NCBI GenBank assembly: GCA_002254285.1
Contig: NIUZ01000015.1
Location: 1 to 27,292 of the forward strand
DNA from: Bacteroidetes bacterium 4572_112
GTDB lineage: Bacteria; Bacteroidota; Bacteroidia; Bacteroidales; UBA1556
Direction of reading: 5' to 3'
DNA length: 27,292 nt
Under the pieces are notes generated by a model, which saw only the letters and a list, made by a program, of their open reading frames with translations, had not been told where the DNA came from and did not search any database. Each line of letters begins with the position of its first letter. The stretch's first letter is position 1. Position numbers and translations under genes: made by a program. Shown in pieces: positions 1-7,597 of the stretch.

Positions 1-375
1 CTCAGTACACCATGCCCAATCTTTCTCAATATTTGAAGCATTTACCACAAGAAGATATTCTTCCTTACTAAACTCATAAACCAATAGATCGTCAACAATA
101 CCACCCTCATTATTAGGAAAGCAAGAGTATTGAACCTTACCCGTTGTTAAGTCTGCAACATTATTAGAAGTTACCTTCTGAACAAATTCGCTAGCCTTAG
201 GTCCGCGAACCCAAAACTCACCCATATGCGACACATCAAAAACACCTGCTCCTTTACGAACAGTTTCATGCTCTGCATTAATACCAGCAAATTGTACAGG
301 CATATTATGTCCTGCAAATTCAACCATTTTACCACCCATGGCGATATGTTTTTCTGTAAAAGCTGTCTGCTTCAT
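1..375 (-). CDS. gcvT: Glycine cleavage system T protein (aminomethyltransferase), N-terminal part
   Basis: Partial gene: the first 125 codons are present and the rest lies beyond the left edge. GcvT takes the aminomethyl group from the lipoyl arm of the H protein and passes the one-carbon unit to tetrahydrofolate, releasing ammonia, in the cytoplasm. The translation starts MKQTAFTEKHIAMGGKMVEF and contains the family landmarks GVFDVSHMGEF (about residues 44-54), VTSNNVADL (about 68-76) and GGIVDDLLVYEF (about 91-102). The last includes the conserved Asp region (D95/D96) at the folate site. The ATG at 373-375 agrees with the usual family N-terminus. A -7-like element lies at 463-470 on the same strand. 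glyA, which also makes 5,10-methylene-THF from an amino acid, lies 8 kb away on the same strand but is not linked. Identification rests on recognised family motifs and is firm. Confidence 0.95.
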   Translation of the reverse strand, partial: MKQTAFTEKHIAMGGKMVEFAGHNMPVQFAGINAEHETVRKGAGVFDVSHMGEFWVRGPKASEFVQKVTSNNVADLTTGKVQYSCFPNNEGGIVDDLLVYEFSKEEYLLVVNASNIEKDWAWCTE

Positions 376-462
376 ATCTTATTGTATTTTATGTTATTAC
401 AGTAAAATAATAGAAATTTTACACTTCTATAACTTAATAAAAATCAAATATTTTGTATTTTG

Positions 463-470
463 CAAATGTA
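463..470 (-). promoter_or_regulatory. Possible -7 element upstream of gcvT
   Basis: The minus strand reads TACATTTG, matching the Bacteroidota -7 consensus TAnnTTTG, 88 bases upstream of the gcvT ATG. No clear -33 TTTG is visible at the usual distance, so this is a weak call. Confidence 0.35.
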
Positions 471-539
471 ATTATTTTGAACTAATAAAGACTAAACATA
501 AAACATTTTTTAGACTAATGTATATCAAGAGATATCACA

Positions 540-572
540 TTGCTTTTTTACCTAAATTTGCACGTACTTTTG
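540..572 (+). promoter_or_regulatory. Predicted Bacteroidota-type promoter for the dehydratase/M64 pair
   Basis: TTG at 540-542 is followed after 22 bases by TACTTTTG (565-572), fitting the -33/-7 arrangement of Bacteroidota primary sigma factor promoters. The start codon at 597 follows 24 bases later. A second -7-like TAAATTTG at 553-560 lacks a partner. Confidence 0.55.
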
Positions 573-596
573 TAAAAAAAACACACACACATTAAT

Positions 597-2474
597 ATGG
601 AAGATCATTCAAGAACGGCCCCTAGAGCTTTAATCTTATTTATTGATATTACTGTAATATTCTTTTCAACAATGATAGCGTATTTATTGCGCTTCAACTT
701 TAATATTCCACCAGATCAGTTATCGCAAATTCCACTTGCTTTATCTATAATTATAGCTGTGAGAGTGGTGAGTTTTACTATTGCAAAAACATTTACAGGA
801 ATAATACAATATACTGAAATACAGGATGTTGTACGCATACTTTCAACTCTTTTGATAGGCACATTAATTTTGTCTGTTATTGACTATACCTACTATTTTA
901 CATATAAAGTTATTATTATTCCAAGGGCAATACTTATTATTGAATTTAGTGCTTCGGCCATTGGATTAATTGCATTCCGATTACTTATAAAAACTACCTA
1001 TTTAGAATTTAGATCGCCAAATGCAACAAATAAAAATGGCAAAAAGAGTAAAGTGATTATTTTTGGTGCTGGAGATGCTGGTATTTTTACTCATAATGCT
1101 CTGAAGCAAAGTTTTGGAGATAAAATAGAAATTGAAGCTTTTATTGACGACTCTAGCTCTAAGCAAGGTCGTAAGTTAATGGGAGTCAAAGTTTATGGCT
1201 CGAATACACTTGAAAATCTTTTGAATACTAAAAATATAGATAAGCTAATTATTTCACCACAATCGGTAAGTGTTGAGCGCAAGAATCAACTTGCAGAAAT
1301 ATGCCTTAAACATAAAACCAAAATTCAGTATGTGCCACCAGTAGCCAAATGGATTAATGGAGAATTAAGTGCCAATCAAATTAAGGATATAAACATTATT
1401 GAGCTTTTGGAGAGATCTGAAATTAAGCTTGACAGAACTGCCATTTCTAAGGAGCTTAATGGCAAAACAATATGGATTACTGGTGGAGCAGGCTCCATTG
1501 GTAGCGAAATTATTAGACAGGTTGCAAATTTTAAACCTAAGAAAATAGTTGTTATTGATGCTGCCGAAACACCAATGTATCATATAGAATTAGAATTTAG
1601 CACCAATAAACACCATAATATTGAATTTATGCTTGGCGATGTACGTAGTAGAGCTCGTATGACTAAGGCATTTAAACTATTTCCACCAGATATTATTTAC
1701 CATGCTGCGGCGTATAAACATGTGCCATTGATGGAAAGCAATCCTAGTGAAGCTATTATGACCAATGTAAAAGGTACGCTCACACTTGCTGACCTTGCCA
1801 ATGAATTTAATGTTGAGAAATTTATAATGATTTCTACAGATAAGGCTGTGAATCCAACAAATGTAATGGGTGCTTCGAAACGTATTGCCGAAATATATGT
1901 GCAATCGCTAAATGGCATTTCCAAAACCAAATATATTACCACCCGATTTGGGAATGTACTTGGTAGTAATGGTTCTGTAATTCCGCTATTTACTCGTCAG
2001 ATTAAAGAAGGCGGGCCAATTACAATTACTCATCCCGAAATTACAAGATTTTTTATGACTATTCCCGAAGCGTGTCAGCTAGTACTAGAGGCAGGAAATA
2101 GGGGAACTGGTGGTGAGATATTTGTATTTAATATGGGCGAGAGTGTTAAGATTCTTGATCTTGCAAAAAAGATGATTAAACTTTCTGGCTTGGAAGTTGG
2201 AAAAGATATTCAGATAATTTTCAGTGGATTAAGACCTGGCGAAAAGCTTTATGAAGAATTGCTTGCCACAGAAGAAAATACTATACCTACCGATCATAAG
2301 AAAATAATGATTGCTCAGGTAAGACCTTACAATTTCGAACAAATAAATAACGAAATAAATAATCTACTCGACCTTTTCGATTCTCAAGATAATTTTGAAA
2401 TTGTTGCAGGAATGAAGAGAATTGTACCTGAATTCCTAAGTAAAAACTCCATTTACGAAGGCTTAGACAATTAA
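597..2474 (+). CDS. Membrane-bound nucleotide-sugar 4,6-dehydratase/epimerase, CapD/FlaA1/PglF type
   Basis: This 625-residue protein has the long-form architecture of PglF/WbpM/CapD enzymes. These act on UDP-N-acetylglucosamine-type sugars at the inner membrane to start synthesis of deoxy-amino sugars for glycans, O-antigen or capsule. Four hydrophobic segments lie at about residues 11-32, 45-64, 80-101 and 105-131. A first Rossmann-like fold starts at GAGDAG (157-162). The catalytic SDR domain starts at TGGAGSIGSE (295-304), with AAAYKHVP (370-377) and STDKAVNP (413-420). The usual SDR Tyr is replaced by Met424 in an MxxxK arrangement (K428), which is normal for this 4,6-dehydratase branch. 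The length is typical. The ATG at 597 sits just downstream of a good promoter, and the M64 peptidase gene follows after 24 bases, so the two are probably co-transcribed. The exact sugar substrate cannot be read from the sequence. Confidence 0.9.
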   Translation: MEDHSRTAPRALILFIDITVIFFSTMIAYLLRFNFNIPPDQLSQIPLALSIIIAVRVVSFTIAKTFTGIIQYTEIQDVVRILSTLLIGTLILSVIDYTYYFTYKVIIIPRAILIIEFSASAIGLIAFRLLIKTTYLEFRSPNATNKNGKKSKVIIFGAGDAGIFTHNALKQSFGDKIEIEAFIDDSSSKQGRKLMGVKVYGSNTLENLLNTKNIDKLIISPQSVSVERKNQLAEICLKHKTKIQYVPPVAKWINGELSANQIKDINIIELLERSEIKLDRTAISKELNGKTIWITGGAGSIGSEIIRQVANFKPKKIVVIDAAETPMYHIELEFSTNKHHNIEFMLGDVRSRARMTKAFKLFPPDIIYHAAAYKHVPLMESNPSEAIMTNVKGTLTLADLANEFNVEKFIMISTDKAVNPTNVMGASKRIAEIYVQSLNGISKTKYITTRFGNVLGSNGSVIPLFTRQIKEGGPITITHPEITRFFMTIPEACQLVLEAGNRGTGGEIFVFNMGESVKILDLAKKMIKLSGLEVGKDIQIIFSGLRPGEKLYEELLATEENTIPTDHKKIMIAQVRPYNFEQINNEINNLLDLFDSQDNFEIVAGMKRIVPEFLSKNSIYEGLDN

Positions 2475-2498
2475 ATTTTAAACTCCAGAATATAAGCT

Positions 2499-3767
2499 AT
2501 GAAAAAACTTCAGATATTACTTTTTGTATTAGTATCACTAAATATTAACGCCCAAAATTTTGAGCAATTATTTGACAAAGGGTCGCTGCGTATAGATTAT
2601 ATTCATAGCGCAACTCATGATAAGGAAATAATATCGCTAGACGAATATTATCATGAGCCACATTGGGGAGGTTCAGAAATAAACCTTATTGACACTTTCA
2701 ATTACGGATATTATAAGTTCGAAATGCATGATAGTATTAGCGACAACTTACTATATTCTAGAGGGTTTTCGACCTTAAGTGCAGAATGGACAAGTACTCC
2801 TGAGGCAAAAGATAATTGGAGAAGTTTTTCGGAAAGTATTATTATGCCATTTCCACTAAAAACAGTGAATGTAAAGATCTACAAACGTAATAAGCAACAG
2901 AATTGGGAAGAGATTTATGTTTTTTTGGTAAACCCTAAAAACTATATGATTAACCCTGATTTAAAAACCAAAATTAAAGCTTTCAAAATTCACGATAGTG
3001 GCTCTCCAGCAGAGAAACTAGACTTAGTAATTTTGGCTGAAGGATATACAGAATCAGAGTTGCAAAAGTTTATGAAAGATGCTCAACGCTTCACTGACAC
3101 ACTACTTTCGTGGGCGCCATTCGATAAATACAGCAAAAATATAAACGTATGGGCAGTTCCTACTGTTTCTGATGAATCTGGCACCGATATCCCTGGCGAT
3201 GGTGTATATAAAAACACCTATTTCGATAGCCATTTCTATACTTTTGATACCGAAAGATATATCAATACTACCAAAAATGTAAAGATAAGAGATGCGGCAG
3301 CAAATGCTCCTTACGATCAAATATATATTCTTGTAAATACAGAGAAATATGGTGGAGCAGGAATTTATAATTATTACTCAATTTGCACAGCTGATAATCC
3401 ATATTCAGGATTTGTATTCTGCCATGAGTTTGGGCATGCTTTTGCTGGCCTTGCCGATGAGTATTACTCTTCGGATGTATCGGTAGAGAATTATTACGAC
3501 CTAACAAAAGAACCTTGGGAAGCAAATATTACCACACTTGTTGATTTTGACAAAAAATGGAAAAGTGATGTTGACCCAAAAACAAAAATCCCAACTGAGA
3601 TAAGCAAAACGAATAATCCATTGGGAGCCTACGAAGGTGGTGGATATGTTGAAAAAGGAATTTATCGCCCCCTACCCGATTGCTCAATGAAATCCATACG
3701 ATCAAACGATTTTTGCCCAGTATGTAATAAGGCTATTGTGGAATTATTGGAGTTCTACTCAAAATAA
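2499..3767 (+). CDS. Secreted zinc metallopeptidase, M64 (IgA peptidase-like) family
   Basis: This is a 422-residue exported protein. An N-terminal signal peptide (MKKLQILLFVLVSLNINAQ) is followed by an N-terminal beta domain of about 130 residues and a catalytic domain from about residue 165. The zinc site is HEFGH at 309-313, followed by GLADEYY, with D320 in the position of the third ligand used by M64 enzymes. A C-terminal cluster, DCSMKS...DFCPVCNKA (about 394-412), carries the conserved Cys residues of the family. No T9SS sorting domain is present, so export to the periplasm or outer membrane by Sec is the simplest reading. The family is named for a clostridial IgA protease, but most Bacteroidota members have unknown targets. 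The gene directly follows the dehydratase gene and ends 51 bases before the convergent TPR gene, a gap filled almost entirely by a heptamer repeat array. Confidence 0.9.
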   Translation: MKKLQILLFVLVSLNINAQNFEQLFDKGSLRIDYIHSATHDKEIISLDEYYHEPHWGGSEINLIDTFNYGYYKFEMHDSISDNLLYSRGFSTLSAEWTSTPEAKDNWRSFSESIIMPFPLKTVNVKIYKRNKQQNWEEIYVFLVNPKNYMINPDLKTKIKAFKIHDSGSPAEKLDLVILAEGYTESELQKFMKDAQRFTDTLLSWAPFDKYSKNINVWAVPTVSDESGTDIPGDGVYKNTYFDSHFYTFDTERYINTTKNVKIRDAAANAPYDQIYILVNTEKYGGAGIYNYYSICTADNPYSGFVFCHEFGHAFAGLADEYYSSDVSVENYYDLTKEPWEANITTLVDFDKKWKSDVDPKTKIPTEISKTNNPLGAYEGGGYVEKGIYRPLPDCSMKSIRSNDFCPVCNKAIVELLEFYSK

Positions 3768-3770
3768 AGG

Positions 3771-3812
3771 TGAAGACTGAAGACTGAAGACTGAAGACTG
3801 AAGACTGAAGAC
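3771..3812 (+). repeat. Heptanucleotide tandem repeat, 6 perfect copies
   Basis: Six contiguous perfect copies of TGAAGAC (equivalently CTGAAGA) fill the space between two convergent stop codons. The same unit forms the right arm of the larger array at 9915-10103. The repeat has no internal symmetry that would make a hairpin and is not a conventional terminator. Confidence 0.95.
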
Positions 3813-3818
3813 TCAAAA

Positions 3819-5219
3819 TTACTTCTTAAGATCAATAAGCTCGCGGACGGCTTCGTCTTCCATAAGATGGGTAATACCACTTATAAGTTCGAGGCAACCT
3901 TCCATATTGCTATTGCATGCTACCGAAATATAATTCAAGGACATATTTTTATCACCTAATTCGTAATAGAATTCGGCAAGGCGAACATAATTCCTATAGT
4001 TGATTTTGGACACTTCAATTCCTTTTTCCAATATGGCAAAAGCATCTTCTTTATTTCCCATATTCCAATAAATTCCTGCTAGATCAAAATACACTTCTTT
4101 ATTATCAGGGTCAGCTTCTGCTATATCGATATATACACCTGCAGCAGTTTCATAATCCTCCATTTCGGCAATAATATCGCCAAGTATATATTTAAAATCA
4201 ACATTATCAGGAGAGATTTCCAAAGCCAATTTAATCATAGGAAGAGCCTTGCTGTAATTCTCTATATTGAAATAAAGTAAAGCTATATTCACATATGCCT
4301 CAGGCAGTTTATCATTAATTTCTATTGCTTTATAGTAATGCTTAATTGCAGCATCTCTATTGTCCAAATTCTCGTAACATTGGCCAATATACATATGCGT
4401 AGTACTATCAGGCTCCTCATAAATAAAGGTATCGTTAAAATTATCGATAGCCTCCTTATACTTATTAATATTTATTAGCGCATTGGCTTTATTGAAATAA
4501 GCCGAGCTAAAGCCCTCGTCAATTGCAAGAGTATAATCATAGGCATCAATCGCCTTTTCGTATAGCTCAAGGTTACTATATGTAATACCTAGGTTAAACC
4601 ATGCCGTTTGCGAATATGGGTGATCGTCAACAAAGTTGCTAAAAAACTTCACACTCTCGTCCATATTTTTACTCACCTCATAGCAAAATAGTATTTCGTA
4701 AAGAGCTCCTTCGTCCTCATGGTCATTCTCAAGAATTTTTTTGAGATATACAACAGCCTTATCATAATCATGCAAGCTCTCGTATTCGTATGCAACATTC
4801 ATATATACATCCTTTAAATCAGAGGTAAGTGCGAGTGTACGCAAATGAATTTCAAGCGAGCGCTGATGGTTTCCCATATTACTATAAGTAAAAGCAAGGG
4901 TTTGTAAAGCCATATAATTCTCTGGCTCAATCTCCAATATGTCGTTTAGTATAGAAATTGCAATTGAATAACGCTTTGACGACATTTGTCGTTGAGCCTC
5001 TTTAAGCTTAAAAAACGAATGGTTGGGATGAATACTTGAAGCCGTTTTTAGGGCAATATTAAGCCTCTTAGTATCATGTGTAACATCATAGTAATCAATA
5101 ATTTCCTCAAATTCCTCAACATCAAAATATGCCGAATTAGTCTCTTTAATTGACGCTTCAAAACGTTCAACTAATTCATTTATTTGCTCTTGAGAAAACT
5201 CTTCGTATTCCTCTTCCAT
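3819..5219 (-). CDS. Tetratricopeptide repeat protein
   Basis: This 466-residue protein is made almost wholly of TPR helices. It has no signal peptide or membrane segment, so it is probably cytoplasmic. The N-terminus is very acidic (about residues 1-30), followed from about residue 55 by roughly eleven 34-residue repeats. Recognisable TPR signatures include AWFNLGITYSNLELYEKAID, AYFNKANALININKYKEAID, AYVNIALLYFNIENYSKALP and VYFDLAGIYWNMGNKEDAF. Such proteins are scaffolds for protein-protein contacts and no enzyme activity is expected. Similar long TPR proteins are widespread in Bacteroidota and are usually annotated only by the repeats. The gene is transcribed alone, away from a long AT-rich gap, and its 3' end abuts a heptamer array. 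The ATG at 5217-5219 is the first in frame and begins a methionine followed by a glutamate-rich stretch. Confidence 0.85.
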   Translation of the reverse strand: MEEEYEEFSQEQINELVERFEASIKETNSAYFDVEEFEEIIDYYDVTHDTKRLNIALKTASSIHPNHSFFKLKEAQRQMSSKRYSIAISILNDILEIEPENYMALQTLAFTYSNMGNHQRSLEIHLRTLALTSDLKDVYMNVAYEYESLHDYDKAVVYLKKILENDHEDEGALYEILFCYEVSKNMDESVKFFSNFVDDHPYSQTAWFNLGITYSNLELYEKAIDAYDYTLAIDEGFSSAYFNKANALININKYKEAIDNFNDTFIYEEPDSTTHMYIGQCYENLDNRDAAIKHYYKAIEINDKLPEAYVNIALLYFNIENYSKALPMIKLALEISPDNVDFKYILGDIIAEMEDYETAAGVYIDIAEADPDNKEVYFDLAGIYWNMGNKEDAFAILEKGIEVSKINYRNYVRLAEFYYELGDKNMSLNYISVACNSNMEGCLELISGITHLMEDEAVRELIDLKK

Positions 5220-5271
5220 ATTGAAATAAAAACTGTTTTTTATGCACTATTATAATATCTGTATAGCTTTG

Positions 5272-5279
5272 CAAAAATA
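5272..5279 (-). promoter_or_regulatory. Possible -7 element of the TPR gene
   Basis: The minus strand reads TATTTTTG (TAnnTTTG) 53 bases upstream of the TPR start codon. No convincing -33 element is visible. Confidence 0.35.
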
Positions 5280-5570
5280 AAATAAAACTACGACTTAAAG
5301 TATAATATTAAGCATTATTTTTAAACATATTTGCAGAGTTATAGATATTAATATTCATTATTATTACAAAATTAACGAAAATAAATTCGCCATATTACTC
5401 ATATATCATAAAAATACTTATCAATAAATACTGAATCCCCCCCCCATTTGAAAATAATTACAAATAAATTACAATTTATTAAAACCATAATACTCTTATT
5501 ATCTTTATTTTACAATAAATAAACATTAATATCAAAGAAAATACACAATTATATCAATATAAGTGCAACC
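5280..5570. other. AT-rich intergenic stretch with a C9 run
   Basis: I see no gene on either strand here. The stretch is strongly AT-rich apart from nine consecutive C residues at 5437-5445, an unusual homopolymer in this base composition. It separates the divergent TPR and outer-membrane protein genes and precedes the candidate small RNA. Confidence 0.6.
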
Positions 5571-5578
5571 TATTTTTG
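5571..5578 (+). promoter_or_regulatory. Possible -7 element of a small RNA
   Basis: TATTTTTG matches TAnnTTTG and lies about 75 bases before an isolated intrinsic terminator. No -33 TTTG is visible, so the assignment is tentative. Confidence 0.3.
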
Positions 5579-5584
5579 AGCAAG

Positions 5585-5680
5585 GGTGTCTTATAGTCGA
5601 ATTTTAGTAAAACAAGAAGGATTGAGCCCCTTTTTTTCATAAGTAAGTTAATAAAAGTCAGACTCCCGTCTGACTTTTTA
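5585..5680 (+). ncRNA. Candidate small RNA ending at an orphan terminator
   Basis: A textbook intrinsic terminator (5653-5679) sits on the plus strand with no plus-strand gene before it, since the preceding gene is on the minus strand. A -7-like box at 5571-5578 would start a transcript near 5585, giving an RNA of about 95 bases. AAGGG near 5582-5586 could pair with CCCTT near 5627-5631. I do not recognise the RNA as 6S, tmRNA, SRP RNA, RNase P or a riboswitch. Alternatively, the hairpin could insulate the downstream gene from read-through. Confidence 0.3.
5653..5679 (+). terminator. Intrinsic terminator without an obvious upstream gene
   Basis: A perfect 11-base-pair stem (AAAAGTCAGAC / GTCTGACTTTT) with a TCCC loop runs straight into a T-rich tract. 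It lies upstream of the next gene's -7 box (5701-5708), so it does not belong to that gene's leader. Confidence 0.85.
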
Positions 5681-5700
5681 TTTTTATTAATTTTTTGCAT

Positions 5701-5708
5701 TACATTTG
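5701..5708 (+). promoter_or_regulatory. Probable -7 element of the outer-membrane protein gene
   Basis: TACATTTG matches TAnnTTTG, 57 bases before the start codon at 5766 and just after the orphan terminator. No clear TTTG at -33, where the sequence is T-rich. Confidence 0.45.
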
Positions 5709-5765
5709 TAAAACATTTTATTAAAAATCTATAATTGAACATTCATCTAAAAACATAACTACTTT

Positions 5766-6509
5766 ATGAAAAAACTTTTACTTTTATTGTTTGTATTTAC
5801 AATATCACAAACTGCTTTCTCGCAGAAAATCTCTCATGCCTTTGCTGGTGAAATAATTTTTGGCTCATCAAATGCTGAATATACAGCTAATAATTCAGGA
5901 GCTCTCGGAAATAACAGCGCTGGTCAAATTCAGGATGCCCTACGTTTTACTATTTGGTTTCATTTAGGATATTATACTCATATCGATTTTAATAAAAACT
6001 TTGGTATTTATACTGGTTTAGTTAACCGAAATGTAGGCTTTATCACTAAAGAAATGCCATCAGAGTCAGGTTTAGCTGACAGAGTAAAATGGAAAAGACG
6101 TGCTTATACATTAGGAGTGCCTTTGGCAATTAAGTTTGGTAATTTAGAAAAAGGCATGTATGTATTTGTGGGTGCACAATATGATATGCTTTACCATTAT
6201 AAGGAAAAAGAGTTCTTACCATCAGGCAAGCGTAAATATACTGAGTGGTTTAGTGATAGAGTTAATATGTTTTTACCTTCAGTATTTGGCGGAATTACTT
6301 TCCCTGGTGGCCTAAGTGTTAAATTCACTTACGAGCTTGGAGATATGATGAATAAAGATTTTGTATTAAATACTACTGGCGGCGAAGTTAAACCATACGA
6401 AAACATGAATTCAAGAATGTTTTATACTTCGGTTTATTCTATGCTAACATGGAGCGATACTTATACTCAAATAACTAAAGAAGAAAAGAAATTAATGGCA
6501 GAATATTAA
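5766..6509 (+). CDS. Exported outer-membrane beta-barrel protein, unassigned family
   Basis: This 247-residue protein begins with a clear Sec signal peptide, MKKLLLLLFVFTISQTAFSQ, cut after about residue 20. The remainder alternates hydrophobic and polar residues with many aromatic and glycine positions (for example YTLGVPLAIKFGNLEKGMYV and VFGGITFPGGLSVKFTYELG). This pattern is typical of small porin-like barrels of Bacteroidota outer membranes. Unlike many barrels it ends in a polar, lysine-rich tail (about residues 230-247) rather than a terminal aromatic residue, so the last strand probably ends before the tail. It is monocistronic, with its own -7 box and a strong terminator about 120 bases after the stop. 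Function, ligand and precise family are not recognisable from the sequence. Confidence 0.75.
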   Translation: MKKLLLLLFVFTISQTAFSQKISHAFAGEIIFGSSNAEYTANNSGALGNNSAGQIQDALRFTIWFHLGYYTHIDFNKNFGIYTGLVNRNVGFITKEMPSESGLADRVKWKRRAYTLGVPLAIKFGNLEKGMYVFVGAQYDMLYHYKEKEFLPSGKRKYTEWFSDRVNMFLPSVFGGITFPGGLSVKFTYELGDMMNKDFVLNTTGGEVKPYENMNSRMFYTSVYSMLTWSDTYTQITKEEKKLMAEY

Positions 6510-6559
6510 GCCCCTAATTTCATATGTCTAAAATTTATTAATTTGGTGATATACAGTCA

Positions 6560-6616
6560 CATAACAAAATTTTAATCATGTCCCTGTGGGTCAAAATAAG
6601 ATTAAAATTTGTTATG
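6560..6616. repeat. Long imperfect inverted repeat with short GC loop stem
   Basis: CATAACAAAATTTTAATC (6560-6577) is followed by its near-perfect reverse complement GATTAAAATTTGTTATG (6600-6616), differing by one bulged A. The 22-base loop contains CCC-TGT-GGG, which could form a nested small stem. The structure lies between the stop codon of the barrel gene and its terminator. Confidence 0.8.
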
Positions 6617-6628
6617 TTCGTTTCATAT

Positions 6629-6667
6629 AAAAAAGAGGTTTTCCAGAATTGGAAAACCTCTTTTTTT
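6629..6667. terminator. Strong bidirectional intrinsic terminator
   Basis: A 15-base-pair stem (AAAAAGAGGTTTTCC / GGAAAACCTCTTTTT) with AGAATT loop is flanked by T tracts in both directions. It serves the plus-strand barrel gene and the convergent minus-strand gene ending at 6723. Confidence 0.9.
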
Positions 6668-6698
6668 GTGCCTTAATTAATTCTTAGGTGTATTGTTA

Positions 6699-6713
6699 AT
6701 ACCAATTTGGTAT
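6699..6713. repeat. Short palindrome ATACCAATTTGGTAT
   Basis: Seven-base arms ATACCAA/TTGGTAT surround one central base. The exact reverse complement recurs at 27212-27226, and both copies are preceded by TTA. Confidence 0.75.
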
Positions 6714-6722
6714 CAAAATACG

Positions 6723-7370
6723 CTATAAATAAATTGGAATATATTTTCCTATTAGAAGACAAAAATTATTTGCATAAAAGCCTGTACTGAGCATGTCGAA
6801 ATACTCAATAACTGCTTCTTCAATATTTTGCCTTGTTATTTCGTCTTTAAAACTATTGTTAAACTCTCTGCACTTTTTCATATAAGGCGCAATGTACTTT
6901 TTAATATTAGAAGATTTTATTTTATAATATCTCCCATTATCTAATTTAATAGTATAGATTTCTGCCCCAGCACCAACTACAGAATACAGTTGCCTATAGC
7001 CATCTTTGTCAGTTTCTGCTATTAATCGTATGTGATCATATATCTTAATCCTACCATCTATCTTTCTCTCAATATGCCTTTGATACTTATTTGGTTTCGA
7101 CGCATTTAATGGTATATAATCTAATGTTCGTCCTGCTACTCGCATAGACTCTATCTGCTTTGTTTCTTTCTTTTTAACCTTATGTAGTTCTTGGTTTACA
7201 TCATAATATTCAACCTTATAAACATTTCCACCACTTCTGGCTATCATAGTAATAATACAATAAGTAGTGTCCTGATCGTAAAAAAGAATATAATCTAAAT
7301 CATTCTTCGATTGTGCAAAAGTAAGGCTCGCAAACTGAGCCATAATAAAAATAATAAGTAATTGTTTCAT
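6723..7370 (-). CDS. Exported protein of unknown function
   Basis: I do not recognise a family for this 215-residue protein. It begins with a Sec signal peptide (MKQLLIIFIMAQFASLTFAQ), so it is exported to the periplasm or outer membrane. There are no further membrane segments and no lipobox. The mature part is basic and mixed alpha/beta. A beta-rich first half (about residues 26-75) contains a segment resembling the short strand-turn modules seen in many Bacteroidota secreted proteins (YKVEYYDVNQELHKVKK), and a helical, acidic segment lies near 165-190. Stop codon TAG; reading beyond it adds only eight residues, so the end is probably real. Its 3' end faces the bidirectional terminator at 6629-6667. 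A -7-like box lies at 7456-7463. The region 6723-8320 looks like accessory DNA beside the neighbouring core genes. Confidence 0.65.
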   Translation of the reverse strand: MKQLLIIFIMAQFASLTFAQSKNDLDYILFYDQDTTYCIITMIARSGGNVYKVEYYDVNQELHKVKKKETKQIESMRVAGRTLDYIPLNASKPNKYQRHIERKIDGRIKIYDHIRLIAETDKDGYRQLYSVVGAGAEIYTIKLDNGRYYKIKSSNIKKYIAPYMKKCREFNNSFKDEITRQNIEEAVIEYFDMLSTGFYANNFCLLIGKYIPIYL

Positions 7371-7455
7371 GTAAATAATTGTTTAGTTAATTGTTTATCT
7401 GTAATTAGAAATAATAAGAATAAGTATATTTTTATTATCAGCTTAATAATTAGGA

Positions 7456-7463
7456 CAAATATA
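7456..7463 (-). promoter_or_regulatory. Possible -7 element of the exported protein gene
   Basis: Minus strand reads TATATTTG (TAnnTTTG), 86 bases upstream of the start codon at 7370. No -33 partner is seen. Confidence 0.35.
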
Positions 7464-7511
7464 AGAATAATTTAATATATCCGTTAAGAGAATTATATAT
7501 ATATTAAAAAC

Positions 7512-7529
7512 AGGTGTAGAATACCACCT
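7512..7529 (-). terminator. Weak terminator downstream of the pseudogene
   Basis: On the minus strand AGGTG and CACCT form a five-base-pair stem with an eight-base loop, followed by GTTTTTAAT. It lies 68 bases past the pseudogene's final stop. A second short stem GCGAT/ATCGC is at 7534-7546. Weak. Confidence 0.35.
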
Positions 7530-7597
7530 CTGCGCGATTTTATCGCTTTACTTCTTTACTTATAATCCTAAAGTTATTTTTAATTACTAAGCCTAAC

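Noticed and set aside
338..595. 85-residue plus-strand open frame
   Set aside because: It overlaps the start of gcvT on the other strand and the promoter region of the next gene; composition is that of AT-rich non-coding DNA.
597..3767. Capsule or O-antigen biosynthesis cluster
   Set aside because: Only one sugar dehydratase is present; no glycosyltransferases, flippase or polymerase are next to it.
5554..5742. 62-residue minus-strand reading frame
   Set aside because: It runs through the orphan terminator and the promoter of the next gene, and its composition is not protein-like.
6560..6616. Invertible promoter flanked by recombinase sites
   Set aside because: The 22-base spacer is far too short for the invertible promoters of Bacteroidota, and no recombinase gene is in the window.
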